Shown in pieces: positions 29,346 through 41,200 of a stretch of 64,000 bases of DNA. The stretch comes from Cordylochernes scorpioides. Taxonomy: Eukaryota; Arthropoda; Arachnida; Pseudoscorpiones; Chernetidae. The stretch's first letter is position 1, and the number at the start of each line of letters is the position of its first letter. The notes beneath the pieces were generated by a model that made no database searches, was not told the origin of the DNA, and saw nothing but the letters and a program-made list of their open reading frames with translations. The stretch spans positions 143,675,361 to 143,739,360 of the forward strand of contig CP092864.1 in the NCBI GenBank assembly GCA_030710605.1, in the 5' to 3' direction. The translations under genes were made by a program, and so were the position numbers.

Positions 29346-29594
29346 AGAAGATATATTTGCCATGTGTACGTACCTTGTTGAGGTCACTTAGTGATGATGA
29401 GGTATTCAATTTATTGTATTATTTCACCACATGGCAACATTCGGTGCTGAAAATCTCTTGGTAGAATCACCTGATGAAGTTGCTCCATGTGAGGTGGGAG
29501 ATTTTATCCTTCTTGTTTTATCGAGGATCTACCTCTGTGCTTTCACCATTAAAAAAAATTTTTTTTTCACTTTAAGATTCCATCATTGAAGAAG

Positions 29595-29882
29595 AGGAGA
29601 AAGACCTCTTTTAAAATCCTTAGTTCAACTGACCCAGTTGATAGACCTCAGCAAGGATCCCTCTCCAGGGATACAGAGGAGCTGTGTCTGTACTCATGTT
29701 AGAGTCGGCAGTAAAGGCTTCCATGTTAGGAAAACCCTCAAATTACAGGCAAAGTCAGACTTTCACCAAAGTGTGCCTGGATCATGGTGCCATGATCAAC
29801 GAAAGCTGCACCCCTATACCCCATTCCATGAGAACTCATGGAATTTGTGTAATCTTTACACAAGGGGATAAGAAACAACAAC
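29595..29882 (+). repeat. Composite SINE-like repeat (family C), copy 3
   Basis: GAAGAGGAGAAAGACCTC at the start, CATGGTGCCATGATCAACGA in the body, and LINE-A tail GAACTCATGGAATTTGTGT. Confidence 0.75.
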
Positions 29883-30155
29883 ATCATTGGATTTAATTTT
29901 TCTTTAGTTGGTAAAACTTGGGGTTTGAGTGTTCAAAAACTCTATTATTATATATATTCTGCGTATATGGGCAGAATCAGCCAATACATTGTTGGAGCTT
30001 GGTGGATTTTAAATTGGCGAAACCACTGGGAGGGTTCACCACTGATGAGCCAAGCCCTCTCAATATATTTTTTTCATCTCAGTAAGGACAGTAGAAGTTT
30101 GTATTGTATATAAAAGAAACATTAGTGCTTAAATCCTTTCATTTTATATGTATAG

Positions 30156-30650
30156 ATGGCGCGTTATTGCTTTGTGTTAATTATAAAATCTATAACAAGA
30201 CTCAGAACAAAACACTATAAAGGAATGACAATACATCCAGATGGCACAAGAACCTATAGGACATGCAACAACTGTCCTGGTGTGGAACTAACACCTACCC
30301 ACATATTCTCATGCCTATCAATGGACGCAGCCTTGCAGAAAATTGACATGGACCCAGAGCAGCAGCTTTACACACCCAAGATAGTGGACATTGCTGTGAT
30401 AGAGATACATGGGGACATCTAAGGCTCTTCATTGGACACGACAACAACAATACAGTATACACACCCAAGATAGTGGACATTGCGACTGCTGTGATAGAGA
30501 TACATGGGGACATCTAAGGCTCTTCATTGGACACGACAACAACAATACAGTATACACACCCAAGATGGTGGACATTGCTGCTGCTGTGATAGAAATTAAT
30601 GGAGAGATATGAGGCTCTTCATTGGACACGACAACAACAACAACATCAAT
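30156..30650 (+). mobile_element. Second LINE family: 3' end with three tail repeats
   Basis: The open frame 30156-30422 encodes the LINE C-terminal zinc-like segment (RLRTKHYKGMTIHPDGTRTY, CNNCPGVELTPTHIFSCLSM, YTPKIVDIAVIEIHGDI). It is followed by roughly 95-100-bp repeats of CACACCCAAGATAGTGGACA ... GGCTCTTCATTGGACACG, ending in (ACA)n. This is the same tail sequence that makes up the 92-bp array at 7070-11740. Confidence 0.85.
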
Positions 30651-31412
30651 TAGACCAATACTTACATAAGGGAGTAAAAGAGCTCAACACTGGTCCATAC
30701 TAGTGAGCTGGACTCCTCGAGTAGTTGGCGTTCTGCGCTCCCTGGGTTATAAATATCACTCTCTACTTAAATATGGATATGAAATTTGGTTTAAATTTTA
30801 AATAAAAATGGTATACATAAATTGAAAATTCACTTTAATATCAAATATTATTTTGGACATACAAGCATACAAAACGGCATCCTATAATTATGTACACATG
30901 ACAAAGGTTACTATTACGGGTTACCACACAAAAATGGAATATACTAGGGCCTAAAGTAAGAGTAACCTAATACACAGAAAAGCGTACACTCAAGAGTACA
31001 ACACCAACAACAAGAAGGAAGTAAATACAACTCGCGATTGGTAAAATAAAAACAAAACAGTACTTATCTTTATTGTAGCGTTGGTAGGGATCGGACTCGG
31101 GTCACACCGGGATGCGAAGAGATCCCCAGACACGGAAAAATCACGTAGAAAACACTTTAAGCGTCTCCACACCAATTCTCCTCGCTCTGGGCTTCCTTCG
31201 CATTCCCTTAGTTCCCTCTTATATACAGACATGGCCAAATTCGTACAATGAGAAGGCGTGTGAGATTGGTTCACTAACAAACGAAGATAACATTCTTCCT
31301 GCTAAAAACTGTTCAGAAAAAAAACTGAAAATGTTTGTCAATATAATTTGACACACAGTTTGGAAAACATTCCATTAATTATGGAATATAAAGAATTATC
31401 GTAATCATTATA
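30651..31412. other. Unassigned AT-rich interval
   Basis: No coding sequence or repeat shared with the rest of the window. A GC-rich stretch near 31080-31220 (GTAGCGTTGGTAGGGATCGG) has no recognised function. Confidence 0.5.
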
Positions 31413-32755
31413 TACACTGATCGACATTGAAAATAGAACACCAAGAAAGAATGGCCAGAAAATTATAAAAATTTAAGAATAAACGCGCCTCACCGAGTTA
31501 TACAAATCGTGTGAAATGCGTAGCTATCGTCCGCACGTGGAGTAAGATATAAGGGAAGGAACTTGCAGAAAGGACAGTTTTCGTGCCGTTATTTATCTTT
31601 AAAGAAAATCATCGTAGAAATTTTGTTCTTGTTTCAAAAGACACGTGTAATAGCAGAGAATGCCAGGCCGTCGTTAACGGAGGGAGTTCCAGCAGACAGA
31701 TGCTTTTACGAGGGGCATGGTGATCGGAGTGAAAAGGGCAGGTTGGTCCATACGTCAAATTGCAGCTGACACACACCTGGGTGCGTCCACGGTGCACCGA
31801 CTGTGGAGAAGATGGTTGGAAAAAGGAAATGAGGTAATTTATAGGAATGCCGGTGCAGCCAAAGTGACGTCAGCACGCGTAGATCGGCGTATCTTTTGAC
31901 AAGCAGTGGCGGATCTACATGCCACTTATACTTCCGTTCTGCAAAATGTGCAAGACACCCTAGATCATTCCATCACGACCAGAACTACTTCCTGTCGATT
32001 GGTTGTTAATGGCTTGCATTCATGTCGTCCGATAAGAAGACTGTCATTGACCCCACTGAATAGATGCCAATGTGGATGACGGAATAGCAAAGGGTCGTGT
32101 TCTCAGATGAGTCACACTTCTGTTTGTCCAGTGATAGTCGCCGTGTACGCGTTTGGGGTCGACGTGGAGAAAAGTTCAATCCGGCAGCATTTGAGGAACG
32201 CCCCACCCCGAGACAGCGCGGAATCATGGTTTGGGGCGCAATCGCGTATGATACCAGTCACCTTTAGTTCGTATTGAAGACACTATGATGGCCCAACGAT
32301 ACGTTTATGATGTGCTGCGACCGGCGATATTCCCATACCTACAGTGGGTACCCTCTATTCCCTCTATCAGCAGGATAACGCCCGACCACACTACTCGCAT
32401 TAGTCAACAAGCTCTGCAAGATGTACATATGCTTCCCTGGCCACCATACTCTCCTGACCTCTCACCAATCGAGCATGTCTGGGACATTATTGGACGCCGT
32501 TTGCATGCCTTGCCTCAGTCGCGTTCAAAGACGATCTGTGGCAAAAGGTTGAAAAGGAATGGAGAGCCATCCCTCAGGACACCATCCGTAGTCTGATTGA
32601 CTCTCTACCTAGACGTGCATCGCCTTGCATTGCTGCGTGCATCGCTGTCCGCGGTGGTCCTTCTAGCAACTGAGCCGACCCCGTTCTCGCTCTGTATTAT
32701 GACTCATTTTGAAATAAAGATCACATATAGTTCGTTTCTGCTTCTCTCTACTTTA

Positions 32756-34043
32756 CCAGGTCTATTAGTATGAAACGCGAAAATTTTCAGTGAATTCAAA
32801 AGTTCACCAATTCCATACAACAAAATAATTTTTTATTCAAAGTAACTGCCCTGATTAGCTATACACTCGGACCACTTTTCAGGCAATTTTCGAATTCCTT
32901 GTCTGAAAAATTCTATTCCTTTTGAGTCGAACCAGTCAACAAGACATTTTCGGAGTATGTCTGAGTTCGAAAATTCCTGGTTTTTTAGGGCGTGTCCTAA
33001 AGATATGAAAAGGTGATAGTCCGACGGCGCTAAGTCTGGTGAGTACGGCGGGTGGGGTAAGAGTTCCCAGCCCAAGTCTTTTATGGTGTTTTTGACCACT
33101 GTAGCGTTGTGGGCTGGAGCGCTGTCATGCTGCAGTATCAGCTTGTTGTGCTTTTCACGCAATTCCGGTCTTTTTTCATTCAATGCCTCTCTCAAACTGT
33201 GCATTTGTTGTTCGTAGCGATTAGTATTGACCGTTTCGCCAGGTTTCAGGAGCTTGAAATATACTACGCCGGTCTGGTCCCACCATACGCAAAGCATTGC
33301 CTTTTTTCCTAAGCGATTGAGCCTAGGCTTCCGTTTTGGAAATTGGCCGAGCAGGCCCCACGACTTTTGGCGCATAGGATTGCTGAAGTGGTACCATTTC
33401 ACATCAGAAGTTACGATTCGGTGCAAAAAATGACTTCTTTTCACGCCTGGCGAGCAGCCCTTCGCAGGTTACCAGACGCCGTTCTTGCTGCCTTTCGCTC
33501 AACTCGTGGGGGACTTATCTGGAAAGCCTTTGGGTCATTCTGAGGCTGTTTAAACGTAGGTAAACAGAACCTTGAGACACCTGGAGCTGTTTCGCGAGTT
33601 TCTCCTGCGTTTGGGTACTGTCGTCATCCAACAAAGCTTGCAGTTCAGCGTCCTCGAACTTTTGATGCGGTTTTCCACGGGGTTCATTATCAAGTTCGAA
33701 ATCGCCACTTTGGAATTTTTTAAACCACCTGTAACACTGTGATTTGCTCAGAGCGTGGTCGCCGTGAACTTCCTCGAGCATTCGGTGGGCTTCAGTGTCA
33801 CTTTTCTTCCAGTTGAAGGCGGACAACAAAACTTCCCGCAAATGGGCACTTTTTGGCTCGGAAATCACCATTTTCCACGGGCTCCAGAAATTTTCCACGA
33901 ATTGAATTTTTCTAAAACTCCACGCATGCTGATGCCACGTGAGTCAAAAAACAAAATGCCTTCAACAGCGCCACCGTCGGCTCAAATAAAGTTGCACAGC
34001 GCCCTTTGGCAGCCATTTTCGCGTTTCATACTAATAGACCTGG
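32756..34043 (-). mobile_element. mariner element, 1,288 bp, nested in Tc1
   Basis: Perfect terminal inverted repeats beginning CCAGGTCTATTAGTATGAAA, with TA at 32754-32755 and 34044-34045. The size is normal for a complete mariner. Inside, the transposase reads on the minus strand in two frames. Confidence 0.95.
32833..33898 (-). pseudogene. mariner transposase, DD34D, frameshifted
   Basis: Frame 33515-33898 (127 aa) is the paired-like DNA-binding part with two HTHs (HRMLEEVHGDHALSKSQCYR, FKKFQSGDFELDNEPRGKP, then KLAKQLQVSQGSVYLRLNSL). Frame 32833-33444 (203 aa) is the catalytic domain: Asp in VTSDVKWYHF, Asp in LILQHDSAPAHN, Asp in PPYSPDLAPSDYHLF. The two are separated by a frame break around 33444-33520. 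It would otherwise be about 345 aa, the normal length. Confidence 0.9.
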
Positions 34044-34262
34044 TACATTTTCAATGATTTTCTGATCTCCCTTTCTTGGTATCCCATATTAAATTTTGTT
34101 CATGCACACACACAGTGTACGCGTATATATAAAAAACTTAATTTAGGTTCGCAAAAATGAAGAGGCCCTTTTTAAGATGAGAAATGCCATTAAAAAAGAA
34201 TATACTAATAGAAAAAAATCAAATATATATTTATTAAATGCAACCTCACTCAACAAAAATAT

Positions 34263-34577
34263 CTTCTTCTTCTTCTTCTTTCGTATCTCCACACTGGGTG
34301 AAGTAGAATGCCTTTGCCACCAAGATTGGGAGCACTACTCAGTGGCAGACCGACCTAGCTAAAAAAAAAAAAAAGGCCACCTCTGACATGAGGAACAGAC
34401 GCCATGTGCAGCCGCTCCTAACATGGAGTATAAACGCTGCTCATCCTGTATCCCTGGATTAGGAGCCCTTACAGGGTACTATCAGCCGGACCAGCTGAGC
34501 CCAGGTTTTTTAGTGAGCTTGTTACTGCTCCTCCTCCTCCTTTTTCATCCGGGCTTGGGACCGGCAAAGGCGGAGTT
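34263..34577 (+). repeat. Interspersed repeat family B, copy 5
   Basis: CTTCTTCTTCTTCTTTCGTA to GGGACCGGCAAAGGCGG, missing the 'ATCATATTAGGG' segment. Confidence 0.8.
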
Positions 34578-34886
34578 AAAGTGTCCTAATAAATATCATC
34601 AGAGTATGCTAAATTATTAATTTCGAGGAATATAAGAGTCGGTGGACGAGTGGGTAACACCCTCGATTCCCGACAGACATGAACCGGGATTGAATCCCGC
34701 GTTAACATTTTTGTTTAATATCTGAATAACCTTCACATATTATTCATTGTTGCAAATATCATAAACTAGGGTGCTCTTTTTGAGCGGTACCTAACAAAGT
34801 TATTTTGGAACAGGAACAACACTACTCGATTCCTCTGAAAAATATAAATCTCTCTCAATCACATCTTTCACTATTTCATATGCATA

Positions 34887-35420
34887 CTAGCCGAATGACC
34901 CGGGCAACGCCCGGGTTTTACCCGATTAAATGTTTTTATTCAAATACTATTTGTTACAATTATAAATTGGCATCGTGGATGTCACTCTTGTGAAACATCC
35001 CGCTCCAAACTTTGTGTGAGTTTTTAAAATATAAAAATAAAAATGTAAATTTTCGCAACGATATCTGAAAATTCTATTATTTTGATTTTCAAGTGCTATT
35101 CATTACAATTATAAATTAGCGTCGTGGATGTCACTCTTGTGAAACATCCCTCTCCAAACTTTACATGTACATTAGGTCAGCTGATATTACCTCCCATCCT
35201 CACCGCTAGAGGCGCTGCTCGCGAGCGAAAGGGCAAATTTGCAAAGCAAATATGCAAATAACTTGACGAATATTCGGGATAGAGACCTGAAACTTTCACT
35301 ATAAGTTTTTCCAGATTCAACTCAATATACTGTTAAAATTTCAGTCAAATTAGTTACGTATTGTGGACGTGTATAGCCGACACATACAAACATACACTGA
35401 CACACACACACACATATATA
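34887..35420 (-). mobile_element. Non-autonomous Helitron, minus strand
   Basis: The 3' terminus on the minus strand is GGTCATTCGGCTAG (plus 34887-34900), preceded by the hairpin CCCGGGCGTTGCCCGGG, with host T next. The presumed 5' end near 35420 is an (AT)n/(TG)n start followed by CAGTGTATGTTTGTATGTG, like the TATATATA..TGTCTGTCTG start of the other Helitrons. No coding capacity. Two copies of the subterminal AAACATCCC.CTCCAAACTTT are present. Confidence 0.7.
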
Positions 35421-35616
35421 TATTAAAACGAAATAAAAAAATAAAAGATAAAAAGATCAGGTGTTGAAATCAATATTAAAAATGGCATATCTTGACCAGG
35501 AGCACATGTGCTTTACAGAAGGCTGAGCGCCATCTGGTGGAACAGAAATCAACTAAACATTGATTTAACCTGTTCCCTGATATTTGGCCAACCCAATTTC
35601 TTGATAAATCAAGAAA

Positions 35617-35671
35617 AGCCATCCACGAACGCGTTTCGCGCTTTTTGGCGCTCGTCAGCGTGGAATAGGCT
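35617..35671 (-). ncRNA. Type I hammerhead ribozyme (minus arm)
   Basis: Exact reverse complement of the plus copy at 35823-35877: same stem I, CTGACGA, GCGC stem II, GAAA and a two-base-pair stem III. Predicted cleavage on the minus strand before CGTGG (plus 35627). Confidence 0.85.
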
Positions 35672-35822
35672 GAACCATTGAGACCAAAAAAGATTTTTGA
35701 TCCCAATGGCTTCCTGAAAAACCAAGAAATGGGTATTTAAGGCCAAACTTGCGTAAATACCCATTTCTTGGTTTTTCAGGAAGCCATTGGGATCAAAAAA
35801 TATTTTTTGGTCTCAATGGTTC

Positions 35823-35877
35823 AGCCTATTCCACGCTGACGAGCGCCAAAAAGCGCGAAACGCGTTCGTGGATGGCT
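35823..35877 (+). ncRNA. Type I hammerhead ribozyme (plus arm)
   Basis: Stem I: AGCC 35823-35826 with GGCT 35874-35877 and CCACG 35831-35835 with CGTGG 35867-35871, separated by an asymmetric internal loop (TATT/AT) as natural hammerheads have. Core CTGACGA 35836-35842; stem II GCGC 35843-35846 with GCGC 35853-35856 and loop CAAAAA; GAAA 35857-35860. Stem III is A35860-T35865 and C35861-G35864 only. NUH site GTT, cleavage between 35866 and 35867. Every conserved core base is present. The tiny stem III is the form described for Penelope-like elements and retrozymes. Confidence 0.87.
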
Positions 35878-36376
35878 TTTCTTGATTTATCAAGAAATTG
35901 GGTTGGCCAAATATCAGGGAACAGGTTAAATCAATGTTTAGTTGATTTCTGTTCCACCAGATGGCGCTCAGCCTTCTGTAAAGCACATGTGCTCCTGGTC
36001 AGGATATGCCATTTTTAACATATATATATAGGGATAATTAATATTACAAAACAAGCAAGAATCTAATCAGGATTAATCTATAAGGATCTTGATAAGATAA
36101 TAGCTCCTATTTTCCCTTTTTTTAACGAATCCTTCACGTTCAGAGAAGACTTATATAGAAGCGTTTTTTTAATAAACCAAGTTTAAAAAGGCATTGAAAT
36201 ATCAAAGAAAGCATCATTATCAAATCAACAATTTTTTTTATCCACTTAGAGTGTGACACACGCTGAATAGAGTCTTTAAGTCTAAAAATTCCTAGACAGC
36301 TTATTTAGACTGTATAGATATATCTTTTTTTTACTAGATTGTTGACAGCTGTATCAATGCATTTATATGTCTACAG

Positions 36377-36905
36377 CAGGGGTCGGCAAACTGCGGCTCG
36401 CGAGCACATGCGGCTATTTGGCTGTGAAGTTGCGGCTTTTTATATAGTTCCAGACGCACAAATATTATTTATACGAGTGTTATTTATTGTTGGCAAGAAA
36501 AAAATTTGGGTTGGTGGAAGGATGGTCTAAACCGTTGGTTTTCGACCGCTACGACCCGGGTTCGATTCCCGCATTGGGCACTTTATTCTGATAAAAAAAA
36601 TGGTCCAATGGCCCCCCGATTTTTGCAAAAGTCTAACCCCACCAGCGAGTGCAAGTAACCAAACTGGGCTCTGGCATATTTGTAAATGCAAAGTCGAACT
36701 GATTTTCACCTGTGTAGACATGTGGTGCACTTACAGTAAAAGCAGTCGCCAACTTCTATCCACCATGATTACCATGGCCTGTACCACGTGTACTAGGGTT
36801 AAGCAAAAAAAAAAAAAAAAAAAAAAATTGTGACTCTTTAAAAACTTTGAAATTTTGTAAATGGTAATTTTTGACATTTCCGACTCAAAAGTTTCCCGAC
36901 CCCTG
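36377..36905. mobile_element. hAT-type MITE split by a SINE
   Basis: Terminal inverted repeat CAGGGGTCGGCAAACTGC at the left and AAAGTTTCCCGACCCCTG at the right, 8-bp target duplication GTCTACAG (36369-36376) / GTCTATAG (36906-36913). About 210 bp without the SINE; no coding capacity. Confidence 0.88.
36508..36827 (+). repeat. SINE family A, full length
   Basis: Best plus-strand copy: tRNA-like head GGTGGAAGGATGGTCTAAAC, B box GGGTTCGATTCCCGC (36558-36572), body to CACTTACAGTAAAAGCAG, and a tail of about 23 A. Head and B box allow internal RNA polymerase III transcription in principle. Confidence 0.9.
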
Positions 36906-36999
36906 GTCTATAGCCATTATTGTCCTGGACGATCCAAGACTTGGAGCTATAATGACCAATAATCCATTCTATTCCACTGGACCACATGACTCCTATCTA

Positions 37000-37739
37000 G
37001 GCTACACGAGGAATTGCTTCATTCTTCCCCACACCTGATACCAAGGATTTGCAGAATTATGTTTGGAGATGCCGGTTATGTAAATTTCTCTCTTTTTGCT
37101 TATTCAGCCAGAATATTTACATATTTGTAAATATAATTCTGTATATAAGGATGTGTAAGTTTAATAAAGGTGTGTCAGTAACAATCGGGTGTTGGTGAAT
37201 TATTAGTGTTGTAGCGGCTTCCATATATTAACATTAATATCATATTAATTGTTGTCATCATATCAATATAATAAAATAATTATACATCATTTTAAATATA
37301 AAACATAAATCATATGAAATGTAAATATTTATCTATAATATATCAAACACATATATCTAACATTATATAATCTAGAAATGATTTTTGACCACACACATAT
37401 ATACAAAAAAGAACTTTAACGTGTAATATACACCAATTTAACCCTTCTGATAATTTGTATAAATAAATGTAATCAAAAGTTGATTTTACAATAAATAATT
37501 TGTTAATGACTCCGCTTATAAATCTATGCCGCCCACATAAATTGGTGAGCCGCGTATTTAAAATATAAACTTTAACGAACATTCGCAAGCAATCAAACAA
37601 GAATTTCAATTTGATCAAAAGTGAAAAATAAAATTACTCATAATATCAAATTATAAATATTTAAGAAATGCATATTAAATATTTATATTTAAAACAAAAA
37701 ATATAACATATTTCGCAATATTTAAAAACAACGAAAACG
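37000..37739. other. AT-rich LTR-like remnant and Gypsy leader fragment
   Basis: TATATAAGGATGTG and TTTAATAAAGG near 37142-37170 look like a TATA box and polyadenylation signal of an old LTR, but no ends are definable. CCCACATAAATTGGTGAGCC at 37541-37560 repeats the Gypsy leader found at 42704. Confidence 0.4.
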
Positions 37740-38008
37740 TGTTGGTGTTTTTGGGGGTAAAAAAGAGAAAATGTTACTTAAATATATTTTTTAATATTAT
37801 CTTTATGCATAGAAACTACAAAAGTAAAATTTAAGAATTAAGAAGAAATACAAAATAACAAGAAAGGATCAAGAAGGCACTAACCACGTTGCCAAATTGT
37901 TAATTAACATATGCTAGCTAATATTATCATCATCAACTTATATTTATTCATATATTTATATAATTTATTTACAAAGAAAAATTCTTTGAATTAATATTAT
38001 TTCTAACA
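37740..38008 (-). repeat. Copia 3' LTR
   Basis: 269 bp, TG...CA; one mismatch (ACAAAG versus ACATAG) relative to the other LTR. Confidence 0.95.
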
Positions 38009-38215
38009 AATCCCCCCTTAATTCAATCTCAATTTTTCTTCAGAAATATAAACAGTTTAAAAAATCAAACATAGATGGCGTTACCTCCCCATTGCTTTCA
38101 CTTATATACAATTTTTGTTTTCATCCCACATTTTACATAAAGTGAAAAACATATATCAAAAAACACATTTTAAAAATATAACAAGTGAATTTATGTACAT
38201 ACATATTTAATAAAG

Positions 38216-41200
38216 CTATATATATCTTTCCATATTTAAAGAATGTATAAACATATGATGTTTTTCCCTTGTTAAGGCCTTAGTAAAAATATCTGAAACA
38301 TTTTCATTGGTGGGCACAAAATTTAAGTTATATACAACCTTATTCAAATTAGAATGTAAAAATGAAATATTTCTAATCATATGATTTGATTTATCATTTG
38401 TCATTCCTGATTTACAAAGAAATATTGTTGATTGGTGTGTGTGTGTGTGTGTGTGTGTGTTATCACAAAACAAATTAATTTTATATTTTACACTAGTAAG
38501 TTCTTCAATAAGGTATTGCAAATATATGCCTCTTTTTAAACAATGCACAAGAGAAAAAAGTTCACTTTCACATGTAGATAAACATACTGTAGGGATTGTT
38601 TTTACTTGCCAGCTTATTAAATTATTTCCAAAATAAAAAGTCATACCACTTGTTGATTTTTGTGTTCCTCTACCACATTTCCATGATGCATCACTATAGC
38701 CATTTAAAATATTTTCTCCCTTAGAGTAAACTAATCCAAGGTCTTTTGTTCCTTTAAGATATCTTATAATCCTTTTTGCTGCACTAAAATGGATTTCTCT
38801 TGGATCCTGACTAAATCTGCTTAAAAGTGAAGTGGAATATGAAATGTCAGGCCTAGTTTTAGTAGCAAGGTAAACTAAAGATCCAATAATTTCCTGATAT
38901 TTCTTTTTATCAATTACCTTTGAATTATTAAAATTTTCCAAATCAGTATATACATCAAGGGGTGTATTAACAGTTTTACAATCTAACATATTATATTTTA
39001 ATAAAAGTTTTTCAATATATTTTTGTTATTTTAGAATTATTTTGTCATTATATTTTAATATTTCAATTCCTAAAACATTTAAAAGATTAGCATTTTTCTT
39101 TATTTTAAAACAAAGTGTTAACTTATTTAAAATATCATTTAAAATTTTAGAATCAGTATTACAAATAATGATATCATCAACATAAAGTCCCGAAAGAAGA
39201 ATTGAGTCATTATTTTGGCATGAAAATAGGCATTTATCTGAATTAAAAATTTTAAATCCTATCTGAAGAAGATATTTAGTAAAGGTTTCATAAAAGACTC
39301 TGCCTGCTTGTTTAAGTCCATAAATGGCCTGATTAAGTTTACAAACAAATTTCTTACCTTCTTCTTGATATTCAAATCCTTTAGGCTGTGACATGAATAT
39401 AGTCTCTTCCAACTTACCATACAAAAAGGCAGTTTCTATATCATAATGATGAATATGCAAATTTTTCATTGCTGCAAAAGCAATTAAAGTCCTTAGAGAA
39501 TCTGATTTTATCACAGGTGAATAAGTTTCTGAATAGTCTACTCCTAATTTTTGTGAACATCCTACAGCAACCAATCTTGCTTTATATATGGGATTTAAAG
39601 GATCTTGGCTATTTTTAATTGAAAACACCCATTTTGATTTGATAGGCTTAATGGTTTTAGTTATAGGTAAAACATCCCACACCTTGTGAGTTTTTAAAGA
39701 AACTATTTCACCTTTCATGGCTTGAAGCCATTTTTCTTTATCTGGGGAGTTTATTGCCTCTTCATAATTAGTTGGTATAATTGGTAATGAATCAACTTTC
39801 ATTACACTATCTCCTGGATGGTAGGTAGGATCAGAAGTGGTGTCATCTTGTGATGTGTCTTCATCAGATAATGATGATTCATAATAAAATCCTTGTTCAG
39901 GGGTAGGTCTCAAGTTGTAGACATTTTTATCTTCATCTGGCTCTGTGGATTCTGGAACATTTCCTTGGTGAATAGGAATTGATTCTTCTTCTTTTTGGCC
40001 ATTTTTATGGCAAAAATTTAGGTCAATTAATACATGATCTGGCAATTCAGCTTTTACTTCATTACTAAGTAGTTCAGCTCCCTTTTCTTTTTCAATGAAG
40101 CTTACATCCCTTGTTTCAGTAATTGCATAATTTTTAGGGTCACAGATTCTAAATGCTTTTCTTTTATTTGAGTATCCAACAAATATACCTGATTTTGTGA
40201 TTTTTTCAAATTTGTATCTTTTGAATTTAGGAATCCAGTATTCAGCTCTGCATCCAAAAACTTTTAAATGTTTTATAGTAGGTTTCTTTCCTGTAAATAG
40301 TTCTTCAGGGGTGGTTTTATCATTCCTTTTATGTGGAGTTCTATTTTTTATATAAGAATAAGTGTTCATGGCTTCTGCCCAGAATTTTGGTGGCAATTGT
40401 GATTCTATCAATAGTGCTCTTGTACCTTCAATTAAACTTCTATTTGCTCTTTCCACTATTCCATTTTGAGAAGGTGAATAGAAGGTTGTAAATTGTTGTT
40501 CTATTCCCTTTTCTATCAAATAAGAGCTGTATTGTCTATTTGTAAATTCTCCTCCATTATCAGACCTTATTCTTTTGATTTTTGTATCTTTTATGTTTTC
40601 TATAAGTTCAATAAATTCCTTTAGTTTGGCAAAGGTTTCTGATTTGCTTTTAAGGAACTTTGGGAATATTTTCCTTGAAAAGTCATCAACTATGTTCAGC
40701 ACATATATTGCTCTGCCAATGGATTCATGCTGAAATGGACCTATTAAATCCATATGAATGAGATCAAGGGGTTTGGTTGATTGCTTTGAATCAATCTCTT
40801 TAAATGGCAATCTAGTAAACTTTGATTGAATGCATGTGATACATGGTTCTAAGTTATTAATTGGTGAACAACTGAACCCATACACCATGGAGTCTTTTAG
40901 CATCATATTCATATAATTTTCATTTATATGTGCAAGGCGTTTGTGCCAAATTTTCCAATTATTTTCTTGTGTTTTGAACACATTTTCTTCCAGTTTGATG
41001 TTTGTACATGCATCAATTGTATAAATGTTATCTTCCCTTTTTGCAGTTATAATGCTGGATCCATTGTTATCTATTATCCTTGCACCATTCTCATCAAATA
41101 TAACCTGTTTTTCATCTTCAGTTATTTTACTTACTGATATTAAATTATTGTTGAGTTCAGGTACATATAGAACTTCTTTTGGTGTTAAAAGATGATTATC

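Larger units (their letters stand above)
31415..34117 (+). mobile_element. Tc1-like element, dead, split by a mariner
   Basis: Left end CACTGATCGACATTGAAAAT, right end ACACACACACAGTG, TA at 31413-31414 and 34118-34119. Subterminal ACACCAAGAAAG recurs inverted at the right (CTTTCTTGGTAT). Transposase pieces appear in different frames: the HTH region GWSIRQIAADTHLGASTVHR (31717-31899), SDESHF near 32106, QQDNARPH near 32370, and PPYSPDLSPIEHVWDIIGRR (32440-32500). All three DD34E residues are readable, but stops and frameshifts intervene. Confidence 0.87.
35476..36018. mobile_element. Palindromic element with two hammerhead ribozymes
   Basis: Near-perfect inverted repeat: arms 35476-35739 and 35754-36018 around the 14-nt spacer AGGCCAAACTTGCG. 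Each arm has one hammerhead on its own sense strand. The arm sequence is homologous to the tandem unit at 5.69-6.01 kb. The identical 76-aa frames on both strands are due to the palindrome and have no known domain. Probably a Penelope-like element terminal repeat or retrozyme inserted head to head. Confidence 0.82.

Noticed and set aside
29360..29480. CTGATGAAG near 29470 as another hammerhead
   Set aside because: No GAAA at the required distance and no pairing stems around it.
35476..36018. Identical 76-89-aa frames on both strands
   Set aside because: Identity is a consequence of the palindrome; the frame includes the hammerhead core, and no protein family is recognised.
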